A stretch of DNA of 64,000 nucleotides from Aradus depressus. Its lineage: Eukaryota; Arthropoda; Insecta; Hemiptera; Aradidae. The number at the start of each line of letters is the position of its first letter. Within the stretch, counting starts at the first letter, position 1. Positions 17,885 to 28,148 of the stretch are shown in pieces. A model generated the notes under the pieces. It did no database searches, was not told the DNA's origin, and saw nothing but the letters and a program-made list of their open reading frames with translations. The position numbers and the translations under genes were made by a program. Where the stretch lies: NCBI GenBank assembly GCA_963662175.1, contig OY759214.1, positions 2,976,001-3,040,000 on the forward strand. Reading direction: 5' to 3'.

Positions 17885-20581
17885 CTAAAACAAAAAGTCT
17901 TGGTACAGTCTTGGTTGCAGCCTGCGAGCTACAGGCTGGCCGAGACTGTAGTGAACCGCACCAGAGCAGGCTGGCAGACCTTCATGGAAGCTTCGGGTGA
18001 GTTTCTCAATGTGGGCTGCAAAAGGAGCAACTCCCAGTTCCCGATGGATTTGGGTGTTCCTGATAAACCAGGGTGCGTTCACCGCTATCCGGAGGACTTT
18101 GTTTTGGAATGTTTGTAATCGTGTTATGTTAGTGTGGCTAGTGCAGAACCATACGGGGCAAGCGTAGGTTAAGAGTGGAAGTATTAGTGTTTTGTAAAGT
18201 AAGGATGTGCATGTGTGTCTGAGTGGTGTATTTCTGTTTATGAGTGGGTAGATGAGCCTGAGTCGTGTGTGTGCTTGTTGGAGTTTTATGTTGATATGTA
18301 GGCGCCATGTTAGTCTTGTGTCAAGGTGCACTCCAAGATAGCGCACACCCTGGTCTTTAGGATTCCATGGAATTGGGAGTTGGTCGATTTGCAGCCTTCT
18401 GAGGTGTTCTATCGAGAAGCGGCGTAAAGCAAACACCTTCGCCTCCGTCTTCCCACCGTTCAACTTAAGCTTCCATTTTCCAAACCACTGGCTGATTTGA
18501 TCCACCTGGATTTGTAGGGAGTCGATGGCCGCTTCCAGAGCTATGTTTTGACTGAGGATCAACGTGTCGTCAGCGTAAGTCGCCAGGGTTGCAGAGACTG
18601 GTTCTGGCATGTCGTGACAGAACAGATCAAACAAGAGTGGACTGAGGATCGCACCTTGTGGGACTCCCGCTGAAATCTTCTTTTTGGAGCTCAGTGTGTT
18701 GTTCACCCTTATTTGAAATGTTCTGTCACGAAGAAAAGAGCTAATGATGTTCTGGATGTATTGCGGAGGCCAGGTCTGTTTTAATTTGAAGAGCAAGCCC
18801 TCGTGCCAGACGGTGTCGAAGGCAGCTGCGACGTCCAAGAAGGCTGCTACGGTGTACTGCTTCCGCTCAAAGCCCCCCACAATGGTCTCAGCAACTCTCT
18901 GTAGCTGATGGACGGCTGAGTGGTTTGATTTAAACCCAAACTGGTGGGCAGGGATGGTCCCTGCAGTCTCCAGATGACGGAGGAGCCTCTTGTGAATTAT
19001 TTTCTCAAGAAGTTTTGAGAGGCTATTTAAAAGGCTTATTGGTCTATAGCTGCCTGGATCGTTTTTCGCCTTACCTGGCTTGTGAAATGTTAAAACAACG
19101 GCGTTTTTCCAGTCTGCAGGAAAGTAGCCGTGGCGAAGACAGGCGTTGAACACACTTGCCAGGTAGGCTATGCTCTTCGGTGGAAGCTTCTTCAGCACCA
19201 GGTTGGGGATGATGTCTTCACCGGGGGCCTTTTTGATGTGTAGTCGTGTAATGTGGGCGTGTATTTCTGATGGTGTGGTATGCTGTATGGGTGCTTCGAC
19301 TGTGTGAAGTGTATGTGAGAGGTATGATTCAACTGTGATGAGTGTTTCATGATCGTCAGCGTCTGTCGTTGTGAATTTATTTTCCAAATGGGTCGCCAGT
19401 AATTCGGTTTTCTCTTTGTCAGTTGTGGCAGTCATTTGTCCGTCAGTTAAGATGGGTAGGGGTGTCCTTTGGTCTAGAAGTCGTCGTGTCTCTTTCCATA
19501 AGTTGTTGTCGCCCGGAGTCATGTCAGTCAGGTATTTCTGATAGTTCGCGATTCTGTCTTTGTCAAGTTCCCATCGTATGCGTCGGGTCAGGCGATTCAG
19601 TTCTCTTTTCTCAAGGGGATCTCTTGTTCTTTGCCAGTGTTGTCGTAGTGTGTTCTTTGTACGGATCATATCCATTATGTGTGTTGGTGTCTTGTTGTGG
19701 AATAGGTGTCGTTTGTCAGTGAAATGTCGGTATGTTGCTTCATGTACTGAGGTGTGTATGTTTTGTGTGAACGTCCTAACTGCATTGTCAATGTCGTCCG
19801 TCGTGCTATAATGATGGGGGACCCCGAGACAGTTCATTCCGTCTTCAAACGTGGCCCAGTCGATCTTCCCCGTGATCAACCTTGGAAGATATTCCTCCTT
19901 CTGTGGCCGTGCTAGGAAGGTGCAGATAACTGGGAGATGGTCTGAGTCTAAGTCGGTCAGTGTCTCGTGAAACAGGGGCAAGTTAAAGTTGTGTATCAGT
20001 CCTATGTCCAGTATGTCGGGTTGGTACGTTCGTTGAGTTGGGTAGAATGTCGGTTCGTCAGGTGTCGATATTTGTATCCCCAGGTTTTCTGAGATGGATT
20101 GTAGTCTAGTCCCGTTGTTATTCTGTCTTCTGCATCCCCATAGCGTGTGTTTGCTGTTGAGGTCCCCGATCATTATAGTCGGTAGTCCTGTGAAAATATG
20201 TTCGAAGTCAGTCTGTACCAGTCTTGTGTTCGGTCGATGGTATGCTGATATGATGTTGAGTGTGCCGGAGAGTGTGGTGAGGGTGACTCCAACTGCCTCC
20301 AAGTTCTGGAGAGGGGGAATGTAAATCTGTGAATGTTTCAGGTGACGTTTGATGAAAATGCCAACACCACCGAAACGTGTCGGTCGGTCCAGTCTATATG
20401 AACAGTAGCCAGAGAGTTTGAGTTTGTCTGTCGGTTTGAGGTGGGTTTCAGTAATGCATGCAATGTCGACATTATATCGTGATAAAAAGTTGGTTAATGA
20501 CGGTTGCCTTATCTTTAAGCCGTCCGCATTCCAGTTTAATATAGTTAAATTTTGAAAAGTTCCCAGATTAAGGTTTGCCAT
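17885..20581 (-). CDS. Jockey-clade ORF2: APE endonuclease and reverse transcriptase
   Basis: 898 residues from ATG to stop. The N-terminal apurinic-type endonuclease nicks target DNA: ITETH with E45, GDLNSKH with D140 and N142, LDIGL near 191-195, and SDH at 213-215 are the expected catalytic residues. The reverse transcriptase follows: KAPGEDIIPN, YRPISLLNSLSKLLEK, HQFGF, FLDVAAAFDTVW, AGVPQGAILSPLLFDLF, and YADD at residues 669-672. There is no RNase H, consistent with Jockey. The ATG lies inside the end of ORF1 (14-base overlap), which suggests coupled or re-initiated translation. The product primes cDNA synthesis at nicked chromosomal DNA in the nucleus. Confidence 0.93.
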   Translation of the reverse strand: MANLNLGTFQNLTILNWNADGLKIRQPSLTNFLSRYNVDIACITETHLKPTDKLKLSGYCSYRLDRPTRFGGVGIFIKRHLKHSQIYIPPLQNLEAVGVTLTTLSGTLNIISAYHRPNTRLVQTDFEHIFTGLPTIMIGDLNSKHTLWGCRRQNNNGTRLQSISENLGIQISTPDEPTFYPTQRTYQPDILDIGLIHNFNLPLFHETLTDLDSDHLPVICTFLARPQKEEYLPRLITGKIDWATFEDGMNCLGVPHHYSTTDDIDNAVRTFTQNIHTSVHEATYRHFTDKRHLFHNKTPTHIMDMIRTKNTLRQHWQRTRDPLEKRELNRLTRRIRWELDKDRIANYQKYLTDMTPGDNNLWKETRRLLDQRTPLPILTDGQMTATTDKEKTELLATHLENKFTTTDADDHETLITVESYLSHTLHTVEAPIQHTTPSEIHAHITRLHIKKAPGEDIIPNLVLKKLPPKSIAYLASVFNACLRHGYFPADWKNAVVLTFHKPGKAKNDPGSYRPISLLNSLSKLLEKIIHKRLLRHLETAGTIPAHQFGFKSNHSAVHQLQRVAETIVGGFERKQYTVAAFLDVAAAFDTVWHEGLLFKLKQTWPPQYIQNIISSFLRDRTFQIRVNNTLSSKKKISAGVPQGAILSPLLFDLFCHDMPEPVSATLATYADDTLILSQNIALEAAIDSLQIQVDQISQWFGKWKLKLNGGKTEAKVFALRRFSIEHLRRLQIDQLPIPWNPKDQGVRYLGVHLDTRLTWRLHINIKLQQAHTRLRLIYPLINRNTPLRHTCTSLLYKTLILPLLTYACPVWFCTSHTNITRLQTFQNKVLRIAVNAPWFIRNTQIHRELGVAPFAAHIEKLTRSFHEGLPACSGAVHYSLGQPVARRLQPRLYQDFLF

Positions 20582-21890
20582 GATTCATCGAAAAAAAAAG
20601 GTTAGTGAATAAATTGGATAAGAATGCTTGGATGTGGGGGATGAATGGTTTGATGAGGTTCATGATGAGTCCAGTCAGGTCAGTCGTTGGCTCAGATCTA
20701 ATTCCATTGTTTGCAGTATTAGGTTGCGGTGGTGTTGGCCTACTTCGATTTTTGTCAAACCAAAAGTTCGTAGGTGGTTTGGGCTCCGGGGAGGTAGGTG
20801 CGTATGTTGGTGTATTGGATGTGTTGGCTGAATGTGCATGTGTGTGTTGCGGAGGCTGACTAGTATTAGTATGAAATGTTTGGCTTGCGGTGGTGCCTGC
20901 GGACTGTAGTTGCCGTTTCGGTGGTCGTTTCAGACAGCCTCCAAAGTTGGCGGTATGGTCGCCCCCACAGTTGGCGCACTTCGGTTTGTCAGTTTTTTGG
21001 AAAGGACAAACTTTATAATGGTGATTCCCTGCACACTTAACGCAGGTCGACTCAAGGCGGCAGTAGTTCTTGGTGTGTCCGAATTTTTGACAGTTCATGC
21101 ATTGAGGAACGTGCAGGGACCGGCGTCTTTCCTCCACGTGGATCCGACTGTAGTATAGTTTCGTAAGTGAGAATATGGCTTTTCCCTGGTCGTTATTAGT
21201 CAGTTCGACTGCGCACAATGGCGTGGGCATTTTGTCTCTATTGTGCAACCTGGTGACCGAAATAACTGGGTAGTGAGGGAGCAATTCATTTTTGACGTCT
21301 TCTTCACTGAACGCGTATGGCACACCTCGGAGAATCACCGATACATTTTTAGTTTCTGGATTAACATAAGTATAATAGTTAATTTTATGCGTATCGTAGA
21401 ATTTTGTCAGGGCCCTAAAATCGTCTGACGAGGTCGCTTGAATTTTAATTTTTTCTTTTAGGCATTGTTTGGTTTCAAACGGTGATGTAGCCACCTTTAA
21501 TATGTCAGCTGTTATTTCTTTTAGGTTATTGTAACCTACAATAAAAATTGGAGGAATTTTAATTTTTTTACTATTTTCGGAATTTGATTCGGCCGGTTGG
21601 GGCTTGGAAGTGTCTAAATTGGTTAGAGCGGAATACCTGTTAGAAACTATGACTGGTGAGTTGTAAGATTTATACCTCTTGGTGACGGCGAGGTGTGAGG
21701 CGGGTGTCTGCTGGTCAGGCTGGTCTAGGGTCCTCTTCTTGCCGCTAAGGCCTGGAGGGTCAACGGCCATCGATGCTGTGGCCAGGGGCTGGTGTGGTAC
21801 CTGTTTGAAGTTACTTGGCTGGCTGTGGCTGGCCGTGGGCACTGGTGCACTCTCTTCAGCCCAGGAAGAGCGCGCCCCGCTGCAACTCAT
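20568..21890 (-). CDS. Jockey-clade ORF1, Gag-like RNA-binding protein
   Basis: 440 residues if started at the first ATG (21890); the frame is open further up to a GTG at 21929. The centre (about residues 150-250) resembles the pre-zinc-knuckle domain of Jockey ORF1 proteins (ILRGVPYAFSEEDVKNEL). Three zinc knuckles follow from about residue 263: CMNCQKFGHTKNYC, CVKCAGNHHYKVC and CANCGGDHTANFGGC. The N-terminus is Ser/Pro-rich with a basic stretch and the C-terminus is Pro/Thr-rich. It should bind the element RNA and form the ribonucleoprotein. Its stop overlaps the ORF2 start. Confidence 0.9.
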   Translation of the reverse strand: MSCSGARSSWAEESAPVPTASHSQPSNFKQVPHQPLATASMAVDPPGLSGKKRTLDQPDQQTPASHLAVTKRYKSYNSPVIVSNRYSALTNLDTSKPQPAESNSENSKKIKIPPIFIVGYNNLKEITADILKVATSPFETKQCLKEKIKIQATSSDDFRALTKFYDTHKINYYTYVNPETKNVSVILRGVPYAFSEEDVKNELLPHYPVISVTRLHNRDKMPTPLCAVELTNNDQGKAIFSLTKLYYSRIHVEERRRSLHVPQCMNCQKFGHTKNYCRLESTCVKCAGNHHYKVCPFQKTDKPKCANCGGDHTANFGGCLKRPPKRQLQSAGTTASQTFHTNTSQPPQHTHAHSANTSNTPTYAPTSPEPKPPTNFWFDKNRSRPTPPQPNTANNGIRSEPTTDLTGLIMNLIKPFIPHIQAFLSNLFTNLFFSMNHGKP

Positions 21891-22015
21891 TCCGTTTGGT
21901 GAAAAGGTCCTCTCCCTGGTACTTTTCACTGTTTCACGTTTTTACAAACACAGTAAAAACCGCACTATTAATTATTTTTTTTGAAGAGCAATTTTATAAC
22001 ACTATTTTTGTTTAA

Positions 22016-22449
22016 CGTGAACAGCTGATCCCCCTAAAACTGAACATCCTGGGTACCGTACCGTGTACCTCAGTTCGGGAACCTCTGCTCTTGCACTCTT
22101 CCGGGATTGGTTTCGTTTGCCCCCCCCCCCCCCCCTCCCCCCCCCTTCTGTCACGTGTCCTCCGGATCACGTGGCCTCTTCTCCTGAGATAGATGGCCCC
22201 CTTGGCACCTCCTAGAGAAGCCAACCCACCCACCACGTGACATGGGGGGTCTTCGGCCCATTCTTGTGACGTCAATTATAGGGACATGCGGCAGCAGTGG
22301 GGGGGGGTCGTTAAAATGTGATGAGCTTGAAGTGCTTGATGGAGAGGGACGAGGGAGGGGGAGCTAGATGTAGTATAGAGCGAGGTATGTAATCAGCCAA
22401 AAAGTACATTGTGAGTTTTCATCCATATTTAATGTATTCCAACACATCA
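22016..22449. other. intergenic, GC-rich with C and G homopolymers
   Basis: Contains a C-run near 22120-22145, three CACGTG-like E-box sites (cacgtg at about 22153, 22169 and 22233) and a TGACGTCA at about 22267-22274. A minus-strand 87-codon frame is low complexity. Possibly the original promoter region of a neighbouring transposon; no gene is claimed. Confidence 0.4.
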
Positions 22450-22885
22450 TGGCTATGTACTTCCCCAGTTCGAATCATTTGTTCCTAAGTTACACTCCCC
22501 TTAACTCTGTTCATCTTCCACCATTTTGGCATAAAATGTATTGATCTCTTGCTCAGGAACTTCTCAATCCTTATATAACATTTCGTATCGATGCATTCAT
22601 TACATTGGCAAAAGTAGGGTTTTTGAGTTGAACCCCCATCCCTCCTCTGTTCCCCCCTGTATCTTTGGCAATTTGGCTGAAAAGCAGTAGGGGACAACTG
22701 GGAAAGTAGAAAATAATCTTGGCTGTGTGTGTGTCTGTAGACACGGTAACTTCCAAATTGTTGAATGTATATTGTATATTGATTTTCAGCAAAATAGTTT
22801 AGAGGAAGAGAGGAAACTTAGTTTATTACAAATAGTTTGAGCTGGGTAAGTGCATGAGTGGTGATTCACCGACGATCTTTTTAAG
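22450..22885. repeat. repeat B, both ends present
   Basis: Starts TGTACTTCCCCAG and ends 'gctgggtaagtgcatgagtggtgattcaccgacgatc'. Internal modules 'gcattcattacattggca', 'caatttggctgaaaagcagtagg' and 'gtgtctgtagacacggtaactt' are in family order. Confidence 0.82.
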
Positions 22886-23190
22886 TATGCTTGAATGGAA
22901 AATGGTTTGTATAAATGAATGTTTTGCGAAGCGAGACAGAGTCTGATGAGCCAGGTTTACCAAAGTATTGATTAGGTCTTGTTAATTAAAATTATTGTGC
23001 AATTTAATTAACGTACACTGATCAAAATATATGAAAGGAGGCACATTTCCAAGAATATATCGATTGGCAGACTTCAGAGAAGTTCGATCTATATGGGATT
23101 TTGTATGTAAAACTAGGCCAGGGTCCCCCAGGAGGCTTCACCTCCTCAGGCAAACAGTAAGGAAGGAAGTGGTCGGTGCACCACCGGAAG
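22886..23190. other. intergenic, no gene seen
   Basis: Nothing recognised; two antiparallel 60-codon frames cover each other at 23022-23213 without motifs. Confidence 0.4.
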
Positions 23191-23344
23191 TGCACTTCCC
23201 CAACCCACACTAATCAACTAAGTGTTCGCTCTCTCTTGAAACCGATCTATCGATTTGGTTGAAAATCGATAGAAACAGTTGGGTCTCTCCTCCTGTGATC
23301 CCCCCTTCCTTCCATTGAACGTTGATAGTTGTCGTGCTTATGGG
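23191..23344. repeat. repeat B, 5' part
   Basis: Starts 'tgcacttccccaacccacactaatcaactaagtgttcgctctctctt' and runs to 'gatagttgtcgtgcttatgggattctgg', where a minisatellite takes over. Confidence 0.75.
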
Positions 23345-23765
23345 ATTCTGGGGGAGCTTGGTGATGGGGGTAGAGGCAGCCTGGTGATGGAGGTAGAGGC
23401 AGCCTGGTGATGGGGGTAGAGGCAGCCTGGTGATGGGGGTAGAGGCAGCCTGGTGATGGGGGTAGAGGCATCCTGGTGATGGGGGTAGAGGCATCCTGGT
23501 GTAGGGGTAGAGGCAGCCTGGTGATGGGGGTAGAGGCAGCCTGGTGATGGAGGTAGAGGCAGCCTGGTGATGGGGTAGAGGCAGCCTGGTGATGGAGGTA
23601 GAGGCAACCTGGTGATGGGGGTAGAGGCAGCCTGGTGATGGGGGTAGAGGCATCCTGGTGATGGAGGTAGAGGCAGCCTGGTGAAGGGGGTAGAGGCAGC
23701 CTGGTGATGGGGGTAGAGGCAGCCTGATGATGGGGGTAGAGGCAGCCTGGTGATGGGGCTTATGG
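23345..23765. repeat. 23-bp minisatellite, about 18 copies
   Basis: Unit AGGCAGCCTGGTGATGGGGG plus TAG, with sporadic 1-base deletions and GCAGCC/GCATCC variants. The 226-codon minus-strand frame made of P-L-P-P-S-P-G-C-L-Y repeats is a product of the array, not a gene. It adjoins the LTR element. Confidence 0.95.
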
Positions 23766-23809
23766 AGAGTGGTGGGGGTAGCCACTGTCCACTTATCGTG
23801 ATATTTTCT

Positions 23810-24579
23810 TGTGATGTACACTACGGAACATTTTTTTAATGAATATTTTAATGAAAAGAGGTAATTTTTTTTATTATAATCTAATATCATATATATATTA
23901 GATATATATCAAGGTGTTTGAGAAACAAAACAAGAAAACATATAAAAAACAGCTGTGAAATAGTGTTAAATGTAATAGAGTCGTGAGCTAGCTCTTAAAC
24001 GGTGCATGTGGTTTGAGATGTTTTAAATAAAATGAAGTTGAACAATTAGTGAAGAGTTGACGGGGTCTGGTTTTTTGTGGTAGAGGCGTCGAGAAGGTAC
24101 AATTAATAATATATATTTTTCAATATGCCCAAATAAAAAAAGAAATAGTTTTTTAAGTATTAATTTAATGTTTTTGTGCCATTGTAAATTTTTGTTTTGT
24201 TTGTTCAAATAAGTTTTTTTTAAATTTAAATATGTAAATATAGATAATAACCCAATTATTTGTCCTCTTCAAATTATATTCTATTCATCTTCCCTGTTGT
24301 CCCAGTAGTATCATTTAAAAAAACCTTTGGATTAGAAATTAATATTATTTAAAATTATTTAAAAATTGGTATCTCTTTGTGAATCCAAGTGTAAAGTTTG
24401 TTTAATTGAATTTTTTTTTTGTTGTATACGTGTACTTTCTTAAAAATTGCACGTCTTAAATTATTGATAATATTTTTTTAGGGCAATTTTCGGCAAACTA
24501 CTGTAGAAATCAAAATTTAAATAAACAAAAGAGATCAAATTTCTACAGGAAATGTGGTAGCAATCAAGATGTTATCACA
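23810..24579 (+). repeat. left LTR
   Basis: 770 bp, TGTGATGTACAC... to ...TTATCACA. AATAAA sites occur inside (for example near 24025). A 61-codon minus frame inside is duplicated in the right LTR and is not a gene. The primer-binding site should lie just after 24579 (a TGGCATATCCC begins at 24584), but I cannot name the tRNA. Confidence 0.93.
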
Positions 24580-24840
24580 TTTTTGGCATATCCCTTGTGT
24601 GGACGATTTTCGCCACAAAGCCCCATCATATTTTGGCAAAACCTTGATGGGAGAATTTTTTTTATATTAATTAAAGTAGGGAAACAGGTTGAAAAAGATG
24701 AAAAAGATAGAATAGAGACAAATAAGGGTTACATTTAATTTTGAGAAATAATATTTTTTTTTTGCCAACTTCAAAAGAAGGTTACTATTTTATATAACAT
24801 TGTTTTTGTTTAGTAATTATATATTTAGTAAAGTAAGAAA

Positions 24841-26049
24841 ATGCCAATTACCAGAGGACAAGCGAGAAGATTAGAGGAGGAAAGTAGAGAGGAAGGGTCA
24901 AGTTCGGAGGAAAGATCCGATATGGAGTTATCGGAAGATAGAGAAAGGGAGACTCCAGCCGCAATGGAGTCCATGCAGGGTACAGGTGAGGAGTCGCAAG
25001 GGGAGGGGGTAAATAAAGATAAAGAAAAAGAGGGCATTGCTGCTCCTGATATGGAATGGCTCCGTGTTGTGTTGACAAAGTTAACTGGGGATATTGGAAA
25101 TATCAATCAAAAAATCGAAGAACAGGGAAAAGAATTAAGGGGGGATATTGGAAATATCAATCAAAAAATAGAAGAACAGGGTAGAGATTTAAGGGGGGAT
25201 ATGAATCAAAAAATGGAAGAGCAAAGTAATAAATTAGGAAATTTAGAGACAAATTTAAAAAGGGAAATGGGGGATATGAATCAAAAAATGGAAGAGCAAA
25301 GTAATAAATTAGGAAATTTAGAGACAAATTTAAAAAGGGAAATGGGGGACAAATTAGGAAAATTAGAGACAAATTTAAGAGGCGACATTAAAAATTTGGA
25401 AGCGAGATTAGATAAAAAGGTGGACAATTTGATGAACCAATTAGAGAAAATTCAAATAGAAAATGAAAGAGTTGAAAGTAGGATAAATAAAGCAGGAGAA
25501 AACTTAGAAAAGCACTTTATTCAAAAAATTAACAAGTTGGATGAAGGGAATTCTGAAGTAGAAAAAGAGGTTCTTATTATTGACAGTCAGTCACAAGTTG
25601 ATGAGGTAAAAGGAACAGAGAATAACAGTGGGGAGGAACAGACCCAAATTTTAGAGAAAGAGGTGGAGGAAGAGAGTCAAAATGTAGAAAAATTAGTATT
25701 AATTGAAATTCAAGAAAATAGGATGAATGTTGATGTGGATGGACAGAGTGAAAGGAACATTTGGATGTTATTAGACAAAACAAACGAACAGACTGAGGAC
25801 AACAAACAAAAGACAAATTTTAATTTTAAAGAAAATATAGTTAAAACTTACAGACAAACTGGAAATAGAAAGGAGGCTAATAAAAGTTATAAGAACAATT
25901 TTAAAAAGAGAGTAAAAGCATTCAAACAGGTATTAAGGACAAAATTAACACTGAACAAATATTTAGAGAAGGGGGAGGGGATTTTTAAAGACATAATACG
26001 CCGGGGCATCCGGAAAAAGATAAAATTAAATTTGGGCTTTGCAATATAA
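24841..26049 (+). CDS. coiled-coil Gag-like protein of the LTR element
   Basis: 402 residues from ATG to TAA, beginning 261 bases after the left LTR. It opens MPITRGQARRLEEESREEG, like the basic N-termini of insect Gypsy Gag proteins, followed by an acidic Glu/Ser-rich stretch. About residues 75-240 form a long heptad coiled coil built from two kinds of internal repeats: DIGNINQKIEEQGKELRG-type twice and MNQKMEEQSNKLGNLETNLK twice. The C-terminal 90 residues are strongly basic (KKRVKAFKQVL, RRGIRKKIKL), suitable for RNA binding. There is no CCHC zinc knuckle and no recognisable capsid homology. Likely role, by inference: oligomerisation and RNA packaging of its own transcript. Codon usage is very A-rich. 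Confidence 0.75.
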   Translation: MPITRGQARRLEEESREEGSSSEERSDMELSEDRERETPAAMESMQGTGEESQGEGVNKDKEKEGIAAPDMEWLRVVLTKLTGDIGNINQKIEEQGKELRGDIGNINQKIEEQGRDLRGDMNQKMEEQSNKLGNLETNLKREMGDMNQKMEEQSNKLGNLETNLKREMGDKLGKLETNLRGDIKNLEARLDKKVDNLMNQLEKIQIENERVESRINKAGENLEKHFIQKINKLDEGNSEVEKEVLIIDSQSQVDEVKGTENNSGEEQTQILEKEVEEESQNVEKLVLIEIQENRMNVDVDGQSERNIWMLLDKTNEQTEDNKQKTNFNFKENIVKTYRQTGNRKEANKSYKNNFKKRVKAFKQVLRTKLTLNKYLEKGEGIFKDIIRRGIRKKIKLNLGFAI

Positions 26050-28128
26050 TTGCATTAGCCACTTTTTATAGTGAACCTATTTTTTTTGCAACTCGGATGA
26101 GTTTGAGGAAATGACTGACAGACTAACATGACAGAATTAGGATTAATTTAAAATATGACGAAGTGACACTGGACTAATATAATAGTATGAATGATACATT
26201 TATTTTTGGATGAGAGAATTTTGGTATATAGAAGAGTATGGATGAATTTTGGTATAGTTCTGCGTTTAAATTAATTAGGATTTACATTTTTTTTAGGATT
26301 AGATTAGATGTTAGGATCAGTATAAAATTAATCTAAGATTATATTTAGGGATTAGTCATCCAAATTTAACATATACAAATTATTTATTTGAGACTTACAT
26401 GTTAATAATGATATTATTGAAAATTAAAACATATACATACAACTGATTTTTTTTTAACGAACATAATATGGAAGAAGATAGATTTTTTTTATTATATTTT
26501 TTATTACAAATGTTAGAAAGATAAAATCAGCAGGCTGAGAGATGCCTAGATCTCTTTGGAGACATGACGAACTTCCTGAGGCCGAGTCAAGGGGACAGAT
26601 TTTCTGTTTCGGAACTGTTCAGCTAGGATACCGGACGTGACTAAATCATAATAATATTATAAATTAGAAAGACGAACGAAAATGTATAGAAGCCTTGAAA
26701 GGATAATATATTATATAAATTGTATGTATGCATAGGTTAGTAAATTTTTGTTATTATAAATTCTATTATTTAGACAATTTCATTTATTATTCTGAGTAAC
26801 ATGTTTTTCTACGTAAATTTGTTTAATGGAGAGAGTAGATGAGAAGAGTTGTAGGAGCACATTATATAACTTTAGGAATAGGAACAAACAAAGGGTATAT
26901 TAATTAGAGAAGTTAATAGAGAAGTTTTGAATTCAATTGCTGATGACATTCTTTTAGACGTCGGGATTATATTGATTTGTTTTGGGAGAAATTATTTTTT
27001 TAATCCTAGTAAGAGCTAGTGATTAATTGGAGATTTATATTTTTTTGATCTGCGAGATATGATTTTTTTTGTGTCGACTAGAAAGAACTAGCGATATATA
27101 TAGGAGATTTATGATGTAGTGTTGGTTGCCTACCTGAGATAGGAGGAACCGTATTTTTGCTACGTCAACGATGAAGTTATTATTATTAGGGAGTTATTAG
27201 TAGAGAAGGAAGTTGAAGTAAAAATATATGTGAGATACATTTTTTTAGTTAGGAAGTATGAAGGACGTCTCAAAGAATTTAATACCTCAAAAGACAAGTA
27301 CTATATATATTAAATAAATTAAATTTGTTTTCCTTATTACCCGGCGTGAGGCCTAATTTTCATTGCTATGATATATTTTGGAAGTGTGATGAAGTAAAAC
27401 CGAAGGATTTATTTAATTTTTATTTCAAGTAAATTTCTTTTTTTATATACAATCTTTTTATATAATTATTTTGAATACATACAAATGTTATATTGATGGT
27501 AAAGGCGGAAAGTAAAATTAATTGGCAATTTCTTAAATCTGCATCCAACTTGATTATTTCCGAACTTAATTTCACGACTATGGCTGAACCTGTAAATATG
27601 TAAAAAAAAAAATTTAGTATTATGTTATTTTTTTTTATGTTCAATTAGTTCCAATTTTTATAAATTTAAGTTAACATTTTCTTTAGGTTAAGGATTAATT
27701 GTAAATTTTTAGATTAATATTTGTTTTTGTTTATTAGAAATTAGGTACGTATATATATATAAGTTTAATAATTGTAAATAGTTATAAAAATATAAAAATG
27801 GGCATATATGTATAAAAAGAGCGTCGAATTGGGCATATAAAAAAATAAAAATAAATCAGTGAGTGTAAGTGAGAGAGAGACTTCGATACATCGTTGAGCA
27901 ATGAGTTGAAGACACCAAGGAGCCAGCCAACATGTGCGTTTGAGGAGGAAGCTAATCTACCTGTGTATTGGAGGAAGACGTTAATCCATCTGTGTATTGA
28001 AGGAGGAAGCTTATCATGTGGATTCGAGGAAGAAGCTAATCAACCTGTGTATTGGAAGAAATTAAATCTGAAAGAACTTATATAAAAAAAAAAAAAAAAA
28101 AAATTTTGTGAACAAACATTTTTTTTTT
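26050..28128 (+). other. interior of LTR element, non-coding
   Basis: Very AT-rich, no open frame longer than about 75 codons. Near 27930-28060 a degenerate tandem unit 'gaggaagaagctaatcaacctgtgtattgga' occurs three to four times. This is where pol would sit in an autonomous element; nothing of it can be seen. Confidence 0.75.
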
Positions 28129-28148
28129 AAAAAGAAGGAAAAGGCAAA
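28129..28148 (+). promoter_or_regulatory. polypurine tract
   Basis: A run of purines (AAAAAGAAGGAAAAGGCAAA) ends exactly at the right LTR. In LTR retrotransposons this is the RNase H-resistant primer for plus-strand DNA synthesis. Confidence 0.8.

Larger units (their letters stand above)
17800..22015 (-). mobile_element. Jockey-type LINE with both ORFs open
   Basis: Two overlapping frames on the minus strand give the order ORF1 (Gag-like) then ORF2 (endonuclease plus reverse transcriptase), as in the Jockey clade. Upstream of ORF1 about 125 bases of A/T-rich leader are seen; downstream of ORF2 an AATAAA lies at about 17825-17820 on the minus strand, which may be close to the 3' end. No target duplication was found, so edges are approximate. 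Neither ORF shows a frameshift or stop, so this is a young and possibly active copy. Confidence 0.88.

Noticed and set aside
23210..23890. 226-codon proline-rich minus-strand frame
   Set aside because: Translation of the 23-bp minisatellite; no start context and no non-repeat domain.
24023..24208. 61-codon frame found again at 28364-28549
   Set aside because: Identical because it lies in both LTRs; antisense and motif-free.
24841..26049. Host coiled-coil gene
   Set aside because: It lies between matched LTRs with a target duplication and polypurine tract, so it is the element's own ORF.
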